Assembly: GCF_003050705.1 (NCBI RefSeq)
Contig: NZ_QAOG01000003.1
Location: 310,001 to 374,000, forward strand
Reading direction: 5' to 3'
Length of the DNA: 64,000 nucleotides
From: Sphingomonas aurantiaca
GTDB lineage: Bacteria; Pseudomonadota; Alphaproteobacteria; Sphingomonadales; Sphingomonadaceae
This document shows positions 1-9,712 of the stretch, piece by piece; position 1 is the first letter of the stretch; every line of letters begins with the position of its first letter. The translations under genes and the position numbers were made by a program. Below the pieces are notes generated by a model. The model saw only the letters and a list, made by a program, of their open reading frames with translations. It was not told where the DNA came from and searched no databases.

Positions 1-1032
1 CTTGGCGGCGATATCGTCGGTCGCGCGCGCGGTCTGGTTGGCGAGGCTCTTCACCTCCTGCGCCACCACCGCGAAGCCGCGCCCGGCATCGCCCGCGCGC
101 GCCGCCTCGATCGTCGCGTTGAGCGCGAGCAGGTTGGTCTGCCCGGCAATGTCGCGGATCAGCCCCAGGATCGATTCGATCGACTTGGCATGATCGCTTA
201 GCGTTTCGGACATGCCGACCGCCTGGCCGGCCTGCGCCGACGCGCGGTTGGCGATCTCGGCCGCGGCCTCCACCTCGGTGCGCGCATCCTCGATCGCGCG
301 GATCAGCCCGGCGGCGGTCTGCGCCGCCTCGCGCATGGCGACTGCGGATTGCTCGGCGGCGGCCGCGACTTCGCTCGCCTTGCCCAGCACCACGCGAGTC
401 GATGCCGAGCTCCGCATCGCCTGTTCGCGCAGGATATGGCCTTCGTCGGTCGCGGTCTCGACCATCGCCGCGATCCCGTCGCGGAACTCCGCCGCCAGCG
501 TATCGCGCGCGACGCGGGCCGAATGCGTCCGGTACGCGCTGTAGATCGCCACGGTGATCTCGCCTTCCAGCGCGGACAGCCGCATCAGCGTGTCGACATA
601 GGCCGGCAGCCGGGCATCCGACCGGTCGACCCTGCGCATCAGCACCTCGAGCGCGGCACGGTCGCTCGCGCTGATCATCGACAGCAGCGCCATCGGCGAG
701 ACGTCGGCGACATAGGCCGCCGCGACCGACCGCTCGACCGACTCGACCCAGGCGCGCCCGCTCGTCTCGAGGAACCGGTTGCGCAGGAACGTGCAGCCGA
801 CCTCGATCATCCGCTCGGTCTCGTGCGGCGCCCAGATGCGTTCGTCGGAGAAGCAGCGCAGCCACTGCTCCCAATAGGCCTTCGACACATGCGTGATCTC
901 GGGCGCGAGCGCAGCCCATACCTCGCGGCTCGCGCTGGCAAGGCTGCCGTCGAAATCGAAAACCCGCAGCCGTGCCGCCAGGTCGACAGAGGCAGCAATC
1001 GTGCCGGGAACCGGCAGGTCGGTGGTGGTCAA
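1..1032 (-). CDS. Globin-like (protoglobin-type) methyl-accepting chemotaxis protein, 3' end outside window
   Basis: The reading frame is open from the left edge and gives 344 residues. The N-terminal ~170 residues are helical and resemble the sensor globin of globin-coupled chemoreceptors (start [10 protein letters not shown], then [10 protein letters not shown]). The C-terminal part is an MCP signalling domain, with [20 protein letters not shown] at residues ~320-339. No membrane segment is seen, so the receptor is probably cytoplasmic and would signal to CheA through CheW. I chose the TTG at 1032 because GGAG lies at suitable spacing upstream and no in-frame ATG precedes the globin-like part. 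At the position where globin sensors carry the haem-ligating His (pattern G-x-x-H) this protein reads GCTF, so haem binding is doubtful. The gene diverges from sdhC. Confidence 0.85.
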   Translation of the reverse strand, partial: MTTTDLPVPGTIAASVDLAARLRVFDFDGSLASASREVWAALAPEITHVSKAYWEQWLRCFSDERIWAPHETERMIEVGCTFLRNRFLETSGRAWVESVERSVAAAYVADVSPMALLSMISASDRAALEVLMRRVDRSDARLPAYVDTLMRLSALEGEITVAIYSAYRTHSARVARDTLAAEFRDGIAAMVETATDEGHILREQAMRSSASTRVVLGKASEVAAAAEQSAVAMREAAQTAAGLIRAIEDARTEVEAAAEIANRASAQAGQAVGMSETLSDHAKSIESILGLIRDIAGQTNLLALNATIEAARAGDAGRGFAVVAQEVKSLANQTARATDDIAAK

Positions 1033-1184
1033 GATGCTGGGCTCCGGTTCGGGACTACCCGTCCAGCGCTACAGCCTATGTCTTAAGGGCTGGTTAGGGA
1101 TCGGCGGTACCCGCTGGCGCCGCCGCAGAATCATTTCCGGCCCGGCTATGCGGTGTCATGGGTTATCGGACCGGCCCCAATGGG

Positions 1185-1212
1185 TTGCATCGCAGCACGC
1201 GCTGGCTAATAG
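1185..1212 (+). promoter_or_regulatory. Possible sdhCDA promoter
   Basis: TTGCAT (1185-1190) and TAATAG (1207-1212) are separated by 16 bases, about 70 bases before the sdhC start. The 250-base gap between the divergent chemoreceptor and sdhC is otherwise AT-richer than its surroundings (ATATATATTTT near 1220). This is a match by eye to a housekeeping promoter, not a proven site. Confidence 0.3.
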
Positions 1213-1283
1213 GTCGCCCGATATATATTTTCCGGACCAAGACCGTTTTTGGTTCGTCATCTTCTGGTTCGAGGACTCCGCCC

Positions 1284-1694
1284 TTGGCATCGCGCAACCC
1301 GGCACGCCCGCTCTCTCCCCATCTGCAGGTCTATAAATGGGGCCCGCACATGCTGGTCTCGATCCTGCACCGCGCGACCGGCAGCGGGATGGCGACCGTC
1401 GGCAGCCTGCTGCTCGTCTGGTGGCTCGCCGCGATCGCGTCGGGCGATCAGGCCTATGCGACCTTCGTCGACGTGTTCACGCGCGATACCGGCGGCCTCA
1501 ACATCCTCGGCTATATCGTCGCGGTCGGCCTGACGCTCTCGCTGTTCCAGCACATGATGACCGGCATCCGCCACTTCGTGCTCGATACCGGCGCCGGCTA
1601 CGAACTGAAGCGGAACAAGATGGGCGCGATCGCGACGATGGTCGCAAGTGTCGCGCTCACGGTCGTGTTCTGGCTCTACATGGGGATCAAGTAA
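1284..1694 (+). CDS. sdhC: Succinate dehydrogenase cytochrome b556 subunit
   Basis: Membrane anchor subunit of complex II, 136 residues. It helps bind haem b and ubiquinone in the inner membrane. The sequence begins MASRNPARPLSPHLQVYKW, typical of SdhC, followed by three hydrophobic segments. The HRATGSG motif lies near the first segment, and QHMMTGIRHFVLD carries the likely haem-ligand His. The start is TTG at 1284, with GAGGA eight bases upstream; the longer frame upstream has no SdhC similarity. Its TAA overlaps the sdhD ATG by one base, so the two are probably translationally coupled. Confidence 0.95.
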   Translation: MASRNPARPLSPHLQVYKWGPHMLVSILHRATGSGMATVGSLLLVWWLAAIASGDQAYATFVDVFTRDTGGLNILGYIVAVGLTLSLFQHMMTGIRHFVLDTGAGYELKRNKMGAIATMVASVALTVVFWLYMGIK

Positions 1695-2080
1695 TGGGTT
1701 CGGGTACGGCAGTCGGTCGCGTCCGCGGCCTCGGCAGCGCCAAGCACGGCACGCTTCACTGGTGGCGGCAGCGCCTGACGGCGGGCGCCAACCTGTTCCT
1801 CATGCTCTGGCTGATGATCTCGGTCGCGCGCATGCCCGGCTATGATTACGCCGCGGTCCACCTCTGGCTGCAATCCGCCTGGGTCGCGATCCCGATGGCG
1901 CTGCTGATCCTGTCGGTCTTCTACCATTTCCGTCTCGGTCTTCAGGTCGTGATCGAGGATTACCAGCATGGCGAGAGCCGTGTCGTGGCGATGATCCTGC
2001 TCAACCTGTTCACCTTCACGCTGGGCGGCATCGCCCTGTTCGCGATCCTGAAGGTCGCCTTCTCCGGAGCTCCTGCGTAA
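1694..2080 (+). CDS. sdhD: Succinate dehydrogenase hydrophobic membrane anchor subunit
   Basis: 128 residues with three predicted membrane helices. It contains [17 protein letters not shown], the SdhD region with haem and quinone site residues (His and Asp-Tyr). It forms the membrane domain of complex II together with SdhC. It overlaps sdhC and sdhA by one base on each side (TAATG junctions), which is a classic coupled operon layout. Confidence 0.95.
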   Translation: MGSGTAVGRVRGLGSAKHGTLHWWRQRLTAGANLFLMLWLMISVARMPGYDYAAVHLWLQSAWVAIPMALLILSVFYHFRLGLQVVIEDYQHGESRVVAMILLNLFTFTLGGIALFAILKVAFSGAPA

Positions 2081-3882
2081 TGTCAGCTGCCTACAAGATC
2101 ATCGATCATACCTATGATGCGGTCGTCGTCGGGGCCGGCGGCTCGGGCCTGCGCGCCACGATGGGCATCGCCGAGAGCGGCCTCAAGACCGCGTGCATCA
2201 CCAAGGTCTTCCCGACCCGGTCGCACACCGTCGCCGCCCAGGGCGGCATCGCCGCGTCGCTCGGCAACAACTCGCCGGATCACTGGACCTGGCACATGTT
2301 CGACACCGTCAAGGGCTCCGACTGGCTCGGCGACCAGGACGCAATCGAGTATCTGTGCCGCGAGGCCCCGCAGGCGGTGTACGAGCTCGAACATGCAGGC
2401 ATGCCATTCAGCCGTAACGAGAACGGCACGATCTATCAGCGCCCGTTCGGCGGCCACATGCAGAACATGGGCGAGGGCCCCCCGGTCCAGCGCACCGCCG
2501 CTGCCGCCGATCGCACGGGCCACGCGATGCTCCACGCGCTCTACCAGCAGAGCCTGAAGTACAATACGGACTTCTTCGTCGAGTATTTCGCGCTCGACCT
2601 GATTATGGAAAACGGCGTCTGCCGCGGCGTCATCGCCTTGTGCATGGAAGACGGCTCGATCCACCGCTTCCGCAGCCACCAGACCGTGCTCGCCACGGGT
2701 GGCTATGGCCGCGTCTATTTCTCAGCGACCTCGGCGCACACCTGCACCGGCGACGGCAACGCGATGGTGCTCCGCGCCGGCCTGCCGCTCCAGGACATGG
2801 AGTTCGTCCAGTTCCACCCGACCGGCATCTACGGCGCGGGCGTTCTCATCACCGAGGGCGCACGCGGTGAGGGCGGCTATCTGACCAACTCCGAGGGCGA
2901 GCGCTTCATGGAGCGCTATGCCCCGTCGGCGAAGGACCTCGCCTCGCGCGACGTCGTCAGCCGCTCGATGGCGCTCGAAATGCGCGAAGGCCGCGGCGTC
3001 GGCAAGAACGGCGACCACATCTTCCTGCACCTCGATCATATCGATCCCAAGGTGCTCGCCGAGCGCCTGCCGGGAATCACCGAGACCGGCAAGGTCTTCG
3101 CGGGCGTCGATCTCACGCGCCAGCCTTTGCCCGTCACGCCGACGGTGCACTACAATATGGGCGGCATCCCGACGAACTTCCACGGCGAGGTCGTCAACCT
3201 CGTCGACGGGAACCCCGACGCGGTCGTCCCCGGCCTGTTCGCGGTCGGTGAAGCGGCCTGCGTCTCGGTCCACGGCGCCAACCGTCTCGGCTCGAACAGC
3301 CTGATCGATCTCGTGGTGTTCGGCCGCGCGACCGGCCTGCGCATCAAGGACACGCTGAAGCCCGGCACCGCACACGCACCGCTGCCCAAGGGTTCGGAAG
3401 ATCTGGCGCTCACGCGTCTCGATCACTTCCGCAACGCGAGCGGCGGGTCGCCGACCGCGCAGATCCGTCTCGACATGCAGCAGACGATGCAGAAGCACTG
3501 CGCCGTGTTCCGCGACACCGAGCTGCTGAACCAAGGCGTCGAGAAGATGGCGGGCATCTATAACCGGATGACCGACGTCGCCGTGAAGGATCGCAGCATG
3601 ATCTGGAACACCGATCTGGTCGAGACGATGGAGCTCGACAATCTGATCGGCCAGGCCGTCGTCACGATGAACTCGGCGGCCAACCGCACCGAGTCGCGCG
3701 GCGCGCACATGCACGAGGATTTCCCCGAGCGTGACGATGCCAACTGGATGAAGCACACCATCACCACCTTCAACGGCTGGGGCGGCAAGGGCGGCGAGAC
3801 CAAGATCGATTTCCGCCCGGTGCACGACTACACGCTCACCGACGACGTGGACTACATCAAGCCAAAGAAGCGGGTGTATTGA
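2080..3882 (+). CDS. sdhA: Succinate dehydrogenase flavoprotein subunit
   Basis: 600 residues, the normal family length. It oxidises succinate to fumarate and passes electrons to SdhB. Seen in the sequence: an N-terminal FAD-binding motif ([12 protein letters not shown]), [13 protein letters not shown] with the His that binds FAD covalently, the [20 protein letters not shown] active-site region, and the C-terminal fumarate reductase/SdhA helical domain. The ATG overlaps the sdhD stop codon. The stop overlaps the next small gene by one base. Confidence 0.98.
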   Translation: MSAAYKIIDHTYDAVVVGAGGSGLRATMGIAESGLKTACITKVFPTRSHTVAAQGGIAASLGNNSPDHWTWHMFDTVKGSDWLGDQDAIEYLCREAPQAVYELEHAGMPFSRNENGTIYQRPFGGHMQNMGEGPPVQRTAAAADRTGHAMLHALYQQSLKYNTDFFVEYFALDLIMENGVCRGVIALCMEDGSIHRFRSHQTVLATGGYGRVYFSATSAHTCTGDGNAMVLRAGLPLQDMEFVQFHPTGIYGAGVLITEGARGEGGYLTNSEGERFMERYAPSAKDLASRDVVSRSMALEMREGRGVGKNGDHIFLHLDHIDPKVLAERLPGITETGKVFAGVDLTRQPLPVTPTVHYNMGGIPTNFHGEVVNLVDGNPDAVVPGLFAVGEAACVSVHGANRLGSNSLIDLVVFGRATGLRIKDTLKPGTAHAPLPKGSEDLALTRLDHFRNASGGSPTAQIRLDMQQTMQKHCAVFRDTELLNQGVEKMAGIYNRMTDVAVKDRSMIWNTDLVETMELDNLIGQAVVTMNSAANRTESRGAHMHEDFPERDDANWMKHTITTFNGWGGKGGETKIDFRPVHDYTLTDDVDYIKPKKRVY

Positions 3883-4154
3883 TGATCTGGGCCATCATCG
3901 CGATCGGGTTCCTCGTGCCCGTCGCGGTGGGGCTCCTCACGCGCTTCCCACCGATGATCGCCGGCTTTCTCTGGCCGGCGCTCGTCGCGATCCTGACCGC
4001 GATCTACGTCTTCGGCATCGAAACCCCCGGCGCCGGTGAGGAGCCGCAGAAGATCGCGATCACCTTCTACGCACTCTTCTCGCTCGTCGGCGGAGTCCCA
4101 GGCGGCCTCGTAGGCTGGATCCTCCAACACAAGCGCACGAACCGAAAGATCTAA
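3882..4154 (+). CDS. Small membrane protein of unknown function
   Basis: 90 residues with hydrophobic segments near residues 2-20, 26-45 and 62-83, ending in a basic tail (QHKRTNRKI). The ATG at 3882 overlaps the sdhA TGA, so the gene is very likely co-transcribed and coupled with sdhCDA. I do not recognise a family. The position suggests a role linked to complex II or the membrane, but nothing in the residues proves it. Confidence 0.75.
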   Translation: MIWAIIAIGFLVPVAVGLLTRFPPMIAGFLWPALVAILTAIYVFGIETPGAGEEPQKIAITFYALFSLVGGVPGGLVGWILQHKRTNRKI

Positions 4155-4163
4155 CGTCGCTGC

Positions 4164-4216
4164 CTGTTCTCCCGCGAAGGCGGGAGCCCAGTCTGGATCC
4201 CCGCCTTCGCGGGGAA
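4164..4216. repeat. Extragenic palindrome, family A
   Basis: Two small inverted repeats, CCCGCGAAGGCGGG and CCCCGCCTTCGCGGGG, flank a short core with CCCAG. Together they form a larger palindrome. It sits in the gap between the small membrane gene and the HicB-like gene. Copies of the same design occur at 6957, 9277, 9641, 13711, 15068, 25014 and 56603. Confidence 0.85.
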
Positions 4217-4325
4217 GCAAGCTTGTGGTCGCCAACCGCTTCCGATCCGCATACCCCAACGGTGGCGCTGCACTGCAATTCGGCGTAAATGTCGTTGCAC
4301 ACCCTGCAGCGAGGCGAGGCTGGAC

Positions 4326-4574
4326 ATGGCGCATTGGACGATCCGGGCGGACTATGATCCCGAAGCCAGCGTTTGGTATTCGGTAGACGGCGACATCCCC
4401 GGGCTCGCCGCAGACGCGACGACGCTGGAGGCACTGGCGGCAAAGGCGGGCGCCATGCTGCCCGACCTTCTCGACATCCACGCCGACGATATCGCCGATC
4501 CCGCGCGTCTGGCGGGCCCGCACCGCATCCGTATCATCGCCCACCATGAGCGCGATTTCGAGATTGCGGCCTGA
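4326..4574 (+). CDS. HicB-like (DUF1902) antitoxin
   Basis: 82 residues with the small alpha/beta fold expected of DUF1902/HicB-type proteins (MAHWTIRADYDPEASVWYS, then GDIPGLAADATTLEAL). In this family the protein is usually the antitoxin partner of a HicA mRNA-binding toxin. The stop lies six bases before the start of a HicA-like gene, which supports the pairing. It has no obvious C-terminal DNA-binding extension. The pair lies inside the sdh region, between sdhA and sdhB. Confidence 0.75.
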   Translation: MAHWTIRADYDPEASVWYSVDGDIPGLAADATTLEALAAKAGAMLPDLLDIHADDIADPARLAGPHRIRIIAHHERDFEIAA

Positions 4575-4580
4575 CGGGCC

Positions 4581-4778
4581 GTGGTCCGGGGCTATGCCGC
4601 CCAGGTTCGCGCGATCCTGACGGCAAACGGCTGCACGTTCGTGCGACGCGGCAAGGGTGATCACGAGATCTGGCGCAGCCCGCTCGCACTGCGCCCGATC
4701 GTCGTCGATGGCACGATCCTGTCCCGCCATACGGCCAACGCGATATTGAAGCAGGCGGGGATCCCAACAAAGCTCTAG
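4581..4778 (+). CDS. HicA-like mRNA interferase toxin
   Basis: 65 residues, GTG start. It shows the HicA dsRBD-like pattern: AILTANGCTFVRRGKGDHEIWRS followed by RHTANAILKQAGI near the C-terminus. The His in GDHEIW matches the position of the catalytic His in HicA (often GSHH). HicA proteins cleave mRNA when free of HicB. It follows the HicB-like gene directly, so the order here is antitoxin then toxin. It could be a chromosomal addiction remnant; the key residues look intact. Confidence 0.75.
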   Translation: MVRGYAAQVRAILTANGCTFVRRGKGDHEIWRSPLALRPIVVDGTILSRHTANAILKQAGIPTKL

Positions 4779-4835
4779 GCTCGTCCTTGCGTGACGCCGC
4801 GCGGAACTCGCCGCCGCTGCGAAAGTTTGCCGCGC

Positions 4836-5417
4836 ATGACCGACACATCCCCCGCCTCGAACGCGCGCAACTACCCGTTGCTCGCCGTCCCCCATATCCA
4901 GCTCCACGGCCCCGTCGACGACGCGATGTACGACAATTTCACGTCGCAGCTCGTCGCCGCCCCCGCCGATGGCCCGCTCGTCGTCTCGATCACCACGCTC
5001 GGCGGCGATCCCGAGGTCGCGCGCGCGATGGGGGACAATATCCGCCTGCTCCGCGACTATACCGGCCGCGAGACGCTCTTTCTCGGCAAGGTCGCGGTCT
5101 ATTCGGCCGGCGCGACCTTCATGTCCGCCTTCCCGGTCGACAGCCGCTTCCTCACGCGCGGCAGCCGGATCATGATCCATGAGCGCCAGATGCAGAGCAC
5201 GATCCAGCTCAACGGCCCGCTCAACACGCTGTCCTATGCGCTCAAAGCCAAGCTCCACGAGATCGAGGACTCGATCAACATCCAGGAGGAGGGCTTCCGC
5301 GCGATCGTCGAGGGCTCGAAGGTATCGCTCGAAGAGCTGAAGAAGAAGGCCCCGTCCAACTGGTACATCGAAGCCGAGGAGGCACGCGACCTGGGGCTCA
5401 TCCTCGACATCATCTGA
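4836..5417 (+). CDS. ClpP-like serine protease
   Basis: 193 residues of the ClpP/crotonase fold (peptidase family S14). The likely nucleophile Ser is in VAVYSAGATFMSAFP and the catalytic His in SRIMIHERQ, matching the order Ser then His in ClpP. The N-terminal residues lack a signal peptide, so it is cytoplasmic. It differs from housekeeping ClpP (ASMAAFLL and HQP motifs are not exact), so I see it as a ClpP paralogue. The ATG at 4836 was chosen because the family similarity begins soon after it. It lies between the HicA-like gene and sdhB. Confidence 0.8.
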   Translation: MTDTSPASNARNYPLLAVPHIQLHGPVDDAMYDNFTSQLVAAPADGPLVVSITTLGGDPEVARAMGDNIRLLRDYTGRETLFLGKVAVYSAGATFMSAFPVDSRFLTRGSRIMIHERQMQSTIQLNGPLNTLSYALKAKLHEIEDSINIQEEGFRAIVEGSKVSLEELKKKAPSNWYIEAEEARDLGLILDII

Positions 5418-5559
5418 CCCGGTTTCAGTAGGCGCGCTTCGGCAGTAGCGGGCAGGTGTGACGCATGTTGCACCTGCTAAGCTAAGGGTTTGCGGGGAGG
5501 GCCGCTGTCATGTATCGGCTCTGACAACCTATCATCACACCACGGACGGACCGCTCGCA

Positions 5560-6342
5560 ATGGCCGAATTCTCGCTCCCGAAGAACAGCGTCGTCAAGAA
5601 GGGCGTTAAGCACGCGCCCGCGAACGGGGGCAAGCGGCTCAAGTCCTTCAAGGTCTATCGCTACGATCCCGACAGCGGCGAGAACCCGCGCTACGATACG
5701 TTCGCGCTCGATCTCGACGAGACCGGCCCGATGGTGCTCGACGCGCTGATCAAGATGAAGAGCGAGCAGGACAGCTCGCTTACCTTCCGTCGTTCGTGCC
5801 GCGAGGGCATCTGCGGTTCGTGCTCGATGAACATCAACGGCAAGAACGGCCTGGCCTGCACGACCGCGATCGAGGATTGCAAGGGCGAGGTCCAGATCAC
5901 GCCGCTGCCGCACATGGACGTAATCAAGGACCTCGTCCCCGATTTCACGCATTTCTACGCGCAATATTCGTCGATCAAGCCCTGGCTCCAGACCGTCACC
6001 CCGCCGCCCTCGGGCAAGGAGCGGCTCCAGTCGCCCGCCGACCGCTCGAAGCTCGACGGCCTCTATGAGTGCATCCTGTGCGCCTGCTGCTCGACCTCGT
6101 GCCCGAGCTACTGGTGGAACAGCGACAAGTTCCTCGGCCCGGCGATCCTGTTGCAGGCCTATCGCTGGCTCGCCGACAGCCGCGACGAGATGACCGGCGA
6201 GCGGCTCGACGAGCTCGAGGATCCGTTCCGCCTGTATCGCTGCCACACGATCATGAACTGCGCGAACGCGTGCCCCAAGGGCCTCAACCCCGCCAAGGCG
6301 ATCGCCGAGATCAAGAAGATGGAAGCCGAACGGATCGTCTGA
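5560..6342 (+). CDS. sdhB: Succinate dehydrogenase iron-sulfur subunit
   Basis: 260 residues, the normal length. It carries electrons from SdhA flavin to quinone through three clusters. The [2Fe-2S] site is [20 protein letters not shown](C). The [4Fe-4S] and [3Fe-4S] ligands are in [16 protein letters not shown] and [17 protein letters not shown]. The ATG at 5560 was chosen by family length; the frame extends further upstream without similarity. It is 1.7 kb downstream of sdhA and may need its own promoter in the 5418-5559 gap. Confidence 0.97.
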   Translation: MAEFSLPKNSVVKKGVKHAPANGGKRLKSFKVYRYDPDSGENPRYDTFALDLDETGPMVLDALIKMKSEQDSSLTFRRSCREGICGSCSMNINGKNGLACTTAIEDCKGEVQITPLPHMDVIKDLVPDFTHFYAQYSSIKPWLQTVTPPPSGKERLQSPADRSKLDGLYECILCACCSTSCPSYWWNSDKFLGPAILLQAYRWLADSRDEMTGERLDELEDPFRLYRCHTIMNCANACPKGLNPAKAIAEIKKMEAERIV

Positions 6343-6376
6343 TCCTCGGGGAGGGGAGGTGAGTTTTTCCCCACCC

Positions 6377-6480
6377 CGTTCGTCCCGAGTAGCCATCGAG
6401 CGTGTCGAGATGGCGTATCGAAGGACATGTACCTCGATACGAGCCCTCGACTTCGCTCGGTCTCTACTCGGCACGAACGG
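6377..6480. repeat. Extragenic palindrome, family B
   Basis: Starts CCGTTCGTCCCGAGTAG and ends CTACTCGGCACGAACGG, with inner matching arms (GGCGTATCGAAGGA against TCGATACGAGCC). A second copy lies at 40609-40730. Both are about 100-120 bases and sit directly before the start of a gene or between divergent genes. Confidence 0.85.
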
Positions 6481-6485
6481 CAAAT

Positions 6486-6941
6486 ATGACTGACAAACCC
6501 CATTTCGTCGAAGCCGAAGACCCCGCCAACCCGGGCTGGCGCAGCTGGTCGCTCTCGGACCCGACCCGTTTTAACACCCTCCTCGGCCCCATGCTCTACC
6601 GCGTCGACGGCCAGATCGTCCGCGTGCGCATCACCCCCGAGCATCGCCACTCGAATCTCCAGAACAACGTCCACGGCGGCGCGCTCCTCGCGTTCATCGA
6701 CGTCGCGCTGTTCGCGGCCGCGCGGGGCTTCGGCCTGATCACCGCCGGCACCGCGGTGACGCTCGATCTCAACACGCAGTTCATCGGCGGCGGCAAGGTC
6801 GGCGTGCCCGTAGAGGCGCAGGTCGAAGTCCTCAAGGAAACCGGCCGCCTCTTGTTCCTGCGGGGCCTCGTGGTGCAAGGCGACGACGAAGCGAAGATCG
6901 CCGCCTTCTCGGCCACGATCCGCAAGCCGTCCAAGGGCTGA
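6486..6941 (+). CDS. PaaI-family (hotdog fold) acyl-CoA thioesterase
   Basis: 151 residues of the hotdog thioesterase superfamily. Key signs are NNVHGGALLAFIDVALFAAA (the HGG motif with the catalytic Asp downstream) and LNTQFIGGGKVGVPVEAQVE. It probably hydrolyses an acyl- or aryl-CoA ester in the cytoplasm; the substrate cannot be read from the sequence. The ATG at 6486 follows directly after a family B palindrome. Confidence 0.85.
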   Translation: MTDKPHFVEAEDPANPGWRSWSLSDPTRFNTLLGPMLYRVDGQIVRVRITPEHRHSNLQNNVHGGALLAFIDVALFAAARGFGLITAGTAVTLDLNTQFIGGGKVGVPVEAQVEVLKETGRLLFLRGLVVQGDDEAKIAAFSATIRKPSKG

Positions 6942-6956
6942 TACCGCCCGCACCCA

Positions 6957-7062
6957 CCACCCCGGCGAAGGCCGGGGCCCAATTGGGACACGATCATTGT
7001 TCAAGCGCCCCGCTCCGTCATCGAAGCCTCTCCACTTGGGCCCCGGCCTCCGCCGGGGTGGT
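6957..7062. repeat. Extragenic palindrome, family A
   Basis: Arms CACCCCGGCGAAGGCCGGGG and CCCCGGCCTCCGCCGGGGTG, about 100 bases apart end to end, with CCCAA and TTGGG as inner matches. It ends eight bases before the zapE start, so the zapE leader lies within or against it. Confidence 0.88.
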
Positions 7063-7070
7063 ACAGAGCA

Positions 7071-8165
7071 ATGACCGTCGTCCAAGCCTATGACGCGCTG
7101 ATCGCCTCAGGCGAACTCCGCCCCGACCCCGAGCAAGCCGCCGCCGCCGCGCGCCTCGACACGCTCGCCACCGAACTCGCCACCCCGAAATCCACCGGCT
7201 TCTTCGCCCGCCTCACCGGCAAGAAGGCCGACCCCCGCGGCGTCTACCTCTGGGGCGGGGTCGGCCGCGGCAAGTCGATGCTGATGGACCTGTTCTACGA
7301 GAACGCCGCAGTCGAGAAGAAGCGCCGCGTCCATTTCGGCGAGTTCATGCTCGAGGTCCACGCGCGCATCGCCGCCGAGCGTCGCAAGGAGGTCGGCGAC
7401 CCGATCGTCCCCGTCGCCACCGCGATCGCCGACGAGACCCGCCTGCTCGCGTTCGACGAGATGATGGTCACCAACAGCCCCGACGCGATGATCCTGTCGC
7501 GCCTCGTCACCTCGCTGCTCGACTCGGGCGTGACGATCGTCACGACGTCGAACCGTCCGCCGTCCGATCTCTACAAGAACGGCCTCAACCGCGAGCATTT
7601 CCTGCCCTTCATCGCGACGATCGAGCAGCGCCTCGACGTCCTCCCCCTCAACGGCCCCGTCGACTACCGCCGCGACCGGCTCGGCAGCCAGGACACCTGG
7701 CTCGTCCCCAACGGCCCCGAGGCGACCGCGCAGCTCTCCGCCGCGTTCTTCCGCCTCACCGACTTCTCGACCGACGACAGCGAGCATGTCCCATCCGAAG
7801 ACCTGATCGTCCAGGGCCGCACGCTCCGCGTCCCCAAGTCGCTCAAGGGCGTCGCGGTGTTCAGCTTCAAGAAGCTGTGCGGCGAGGCGAGGGGCGTGGC
7901 CGACTATCTCGCCATCGCGCGCAAATTCCACACGATCATCCTCGTCGGCATCCCCAAGCTCGGACCCGACAGCCGCAACGAGGCCGCGCGTTTCGTGGCG
8001 CTGATCGACGCGCTCTACGAGCACAAGGTCAAGCTCCTCGCCGCCGCCGATGCGCAGCCCGGCGACCTCTACGAGAGCGGCGACGGCCGGTTCGAATTCG
8101 ACCGCACGATCAGCCGTCTCGAGGAGATGCGCTCCGAGGACTATCTCGCCGAAGGGCACCTGTAA
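7071..8165 (+). CDS. zapE: AFG1/ZapE family ATPase (cell division protein ZapE)
   Basis: 364 residues. Walker A GGVGRGKSMLMD and Walker B LLAFDEM are intact, as is the AFG1 C-terminal region (VAVFSFKKLCGEARGVADY). Bacterial members (ZapE) act at the division septum under stress; the mitochondrial relative AFG1 handles protein quality control. It lies just upstream of mdh, an arrangement that links it to the TCA block by position only. The ATG at 7071 follows a family A palindrome. Confidence 0.9.
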   Translation: MTVVQAYDALIASGELRPDPEQAAAAARLDTLATELATPKSTGFFARLTGKKADPRGVYLWGGVGRGKSMLMDLFYENAAVEKKRRVHFGEFMLEVHARIAAERRKEVGDPIVPVATAIADETRLLAFDEMMVTNSPDAMILSRLVTSLLDSGVTIVTTSNRPPSDLYKNGLNREHFLPFIATIEQRLDVLPLNGPVDYRRDRLGSQDTWLVPNGPEATAQLSAAFFRLTDFSTDDSEHVPSEDLIVQGRTLRVPKSLKGVAVFSFKKLCGEARGVADYLAIARKFHTIILVGIPKLGPDSRNEAARFVALIDALYEHKVKLLAAADAQPGDLYESGDGRFEFDRTISRLEEMRSEDYLAEGHL

Positions 8166-8247
8166 GCTTATTGCTCCTGCGAACGACTTGCAATAACGCC
8201 CTCACTTTTCCGCTTTAGAGGTTGCCGTAAGGGCATAATGCGCGTAA

Positions 8248-9255
<1,008 letters not shown>

Positions 9256-9276
9256 GGTGACCTCCCGGCCAGCCAC

Positions 9277-9337
9277 CTTGTTCACCCGCGAAGGCGGGTG
9301 CCCAGACTGGGTCCCCGCCTTCGCGGGGAAACAAGGG
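9277..9337. repeat. Extragenic palindrome, family A
   Basis: CTTGTT/AACAAG form the outer arms, with CCCGCGAAGGCGGG and CCCCGCCTTCGCGGGG inside. This short form of family A ends nine bases before the GIY-YIG gene. Confidence 0.85.
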
Positions 9338-9345
9338 CACGGACG

Positions 9346-9636
9346 GTGACCAAGGCCGGCTATGTCTACATCATGGCGAGCCGGCGAAACGGAACGATTT
9401 ATCTCGGCGTGACCAGCGACCTAGCCGCGCGATCCTATCAGCATCGTAACGGCCTGATCATCGGTTTCACGAAAACGCACTACTGCAAACTTCTAGTTTG
9501 GTATGAGGTGCATGACGATCTGGAGAATGCGCGGCTGCGCGAACTTCAGATGAAGAAGTGGAACCGGCAGTGGAAACTGTCCGAGATCGAGCGAATGAAC
9601 CCCGACTGGAACGACCTGTTCGAGTCATTATTTTAG
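9346..9636 (+). CDS. GIY-YIG nuclease superfamily protein
   Basis: 96 residues, about the size of single-domain GIY-YIG proteins of the YhbQ/UPF0213 type. GYVYIMAS and TIYLGVT correspond to the GIY and YIG motifs, followed by an Arg (LAARSYQHR) and the catalytic Glu in [11 protein letters not shown]. The GTG at 9346 was chosen because an internal ATG would delete the GIY strand. It is framed on both sides by family A palindromes and sits between mdh and sucD, where sucC stands in many other alphaproteobacteria. Whether it cuts DNA in the cell is unknown. Confidence 0.85.
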   Translation: MTKAGYVYIMASRRNGTIYLGVTSDLAARSYQHRNGLIIGFTKTHYCKLLVWYEVHDDLENARLRELQMKKWNRQWKLSEIERMNPDWNDLFESLF

Positions 9637-9640
9637 CAGG

Positions 9641-9700
9641 CTTGTTCACCCGCTAGCGCGGGCGCCCAAGCTGAATTCCGGCCTTCGCCGGGGTGGTAAG
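9641..9700. repeat. Extragenic palindrome, family A (degenerate)
   Basis: CTTGTTCACCCGCTAGCGCGGG followed by CCGGCCTTCGCCGGGGTGG. The arms match less well than in other copies. It ends just before AAGGAACGAG, the likely sucD ribosome binding region. Confidence 0.75.
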
Positions 9701-9712
9701 GAACGAGACAAG

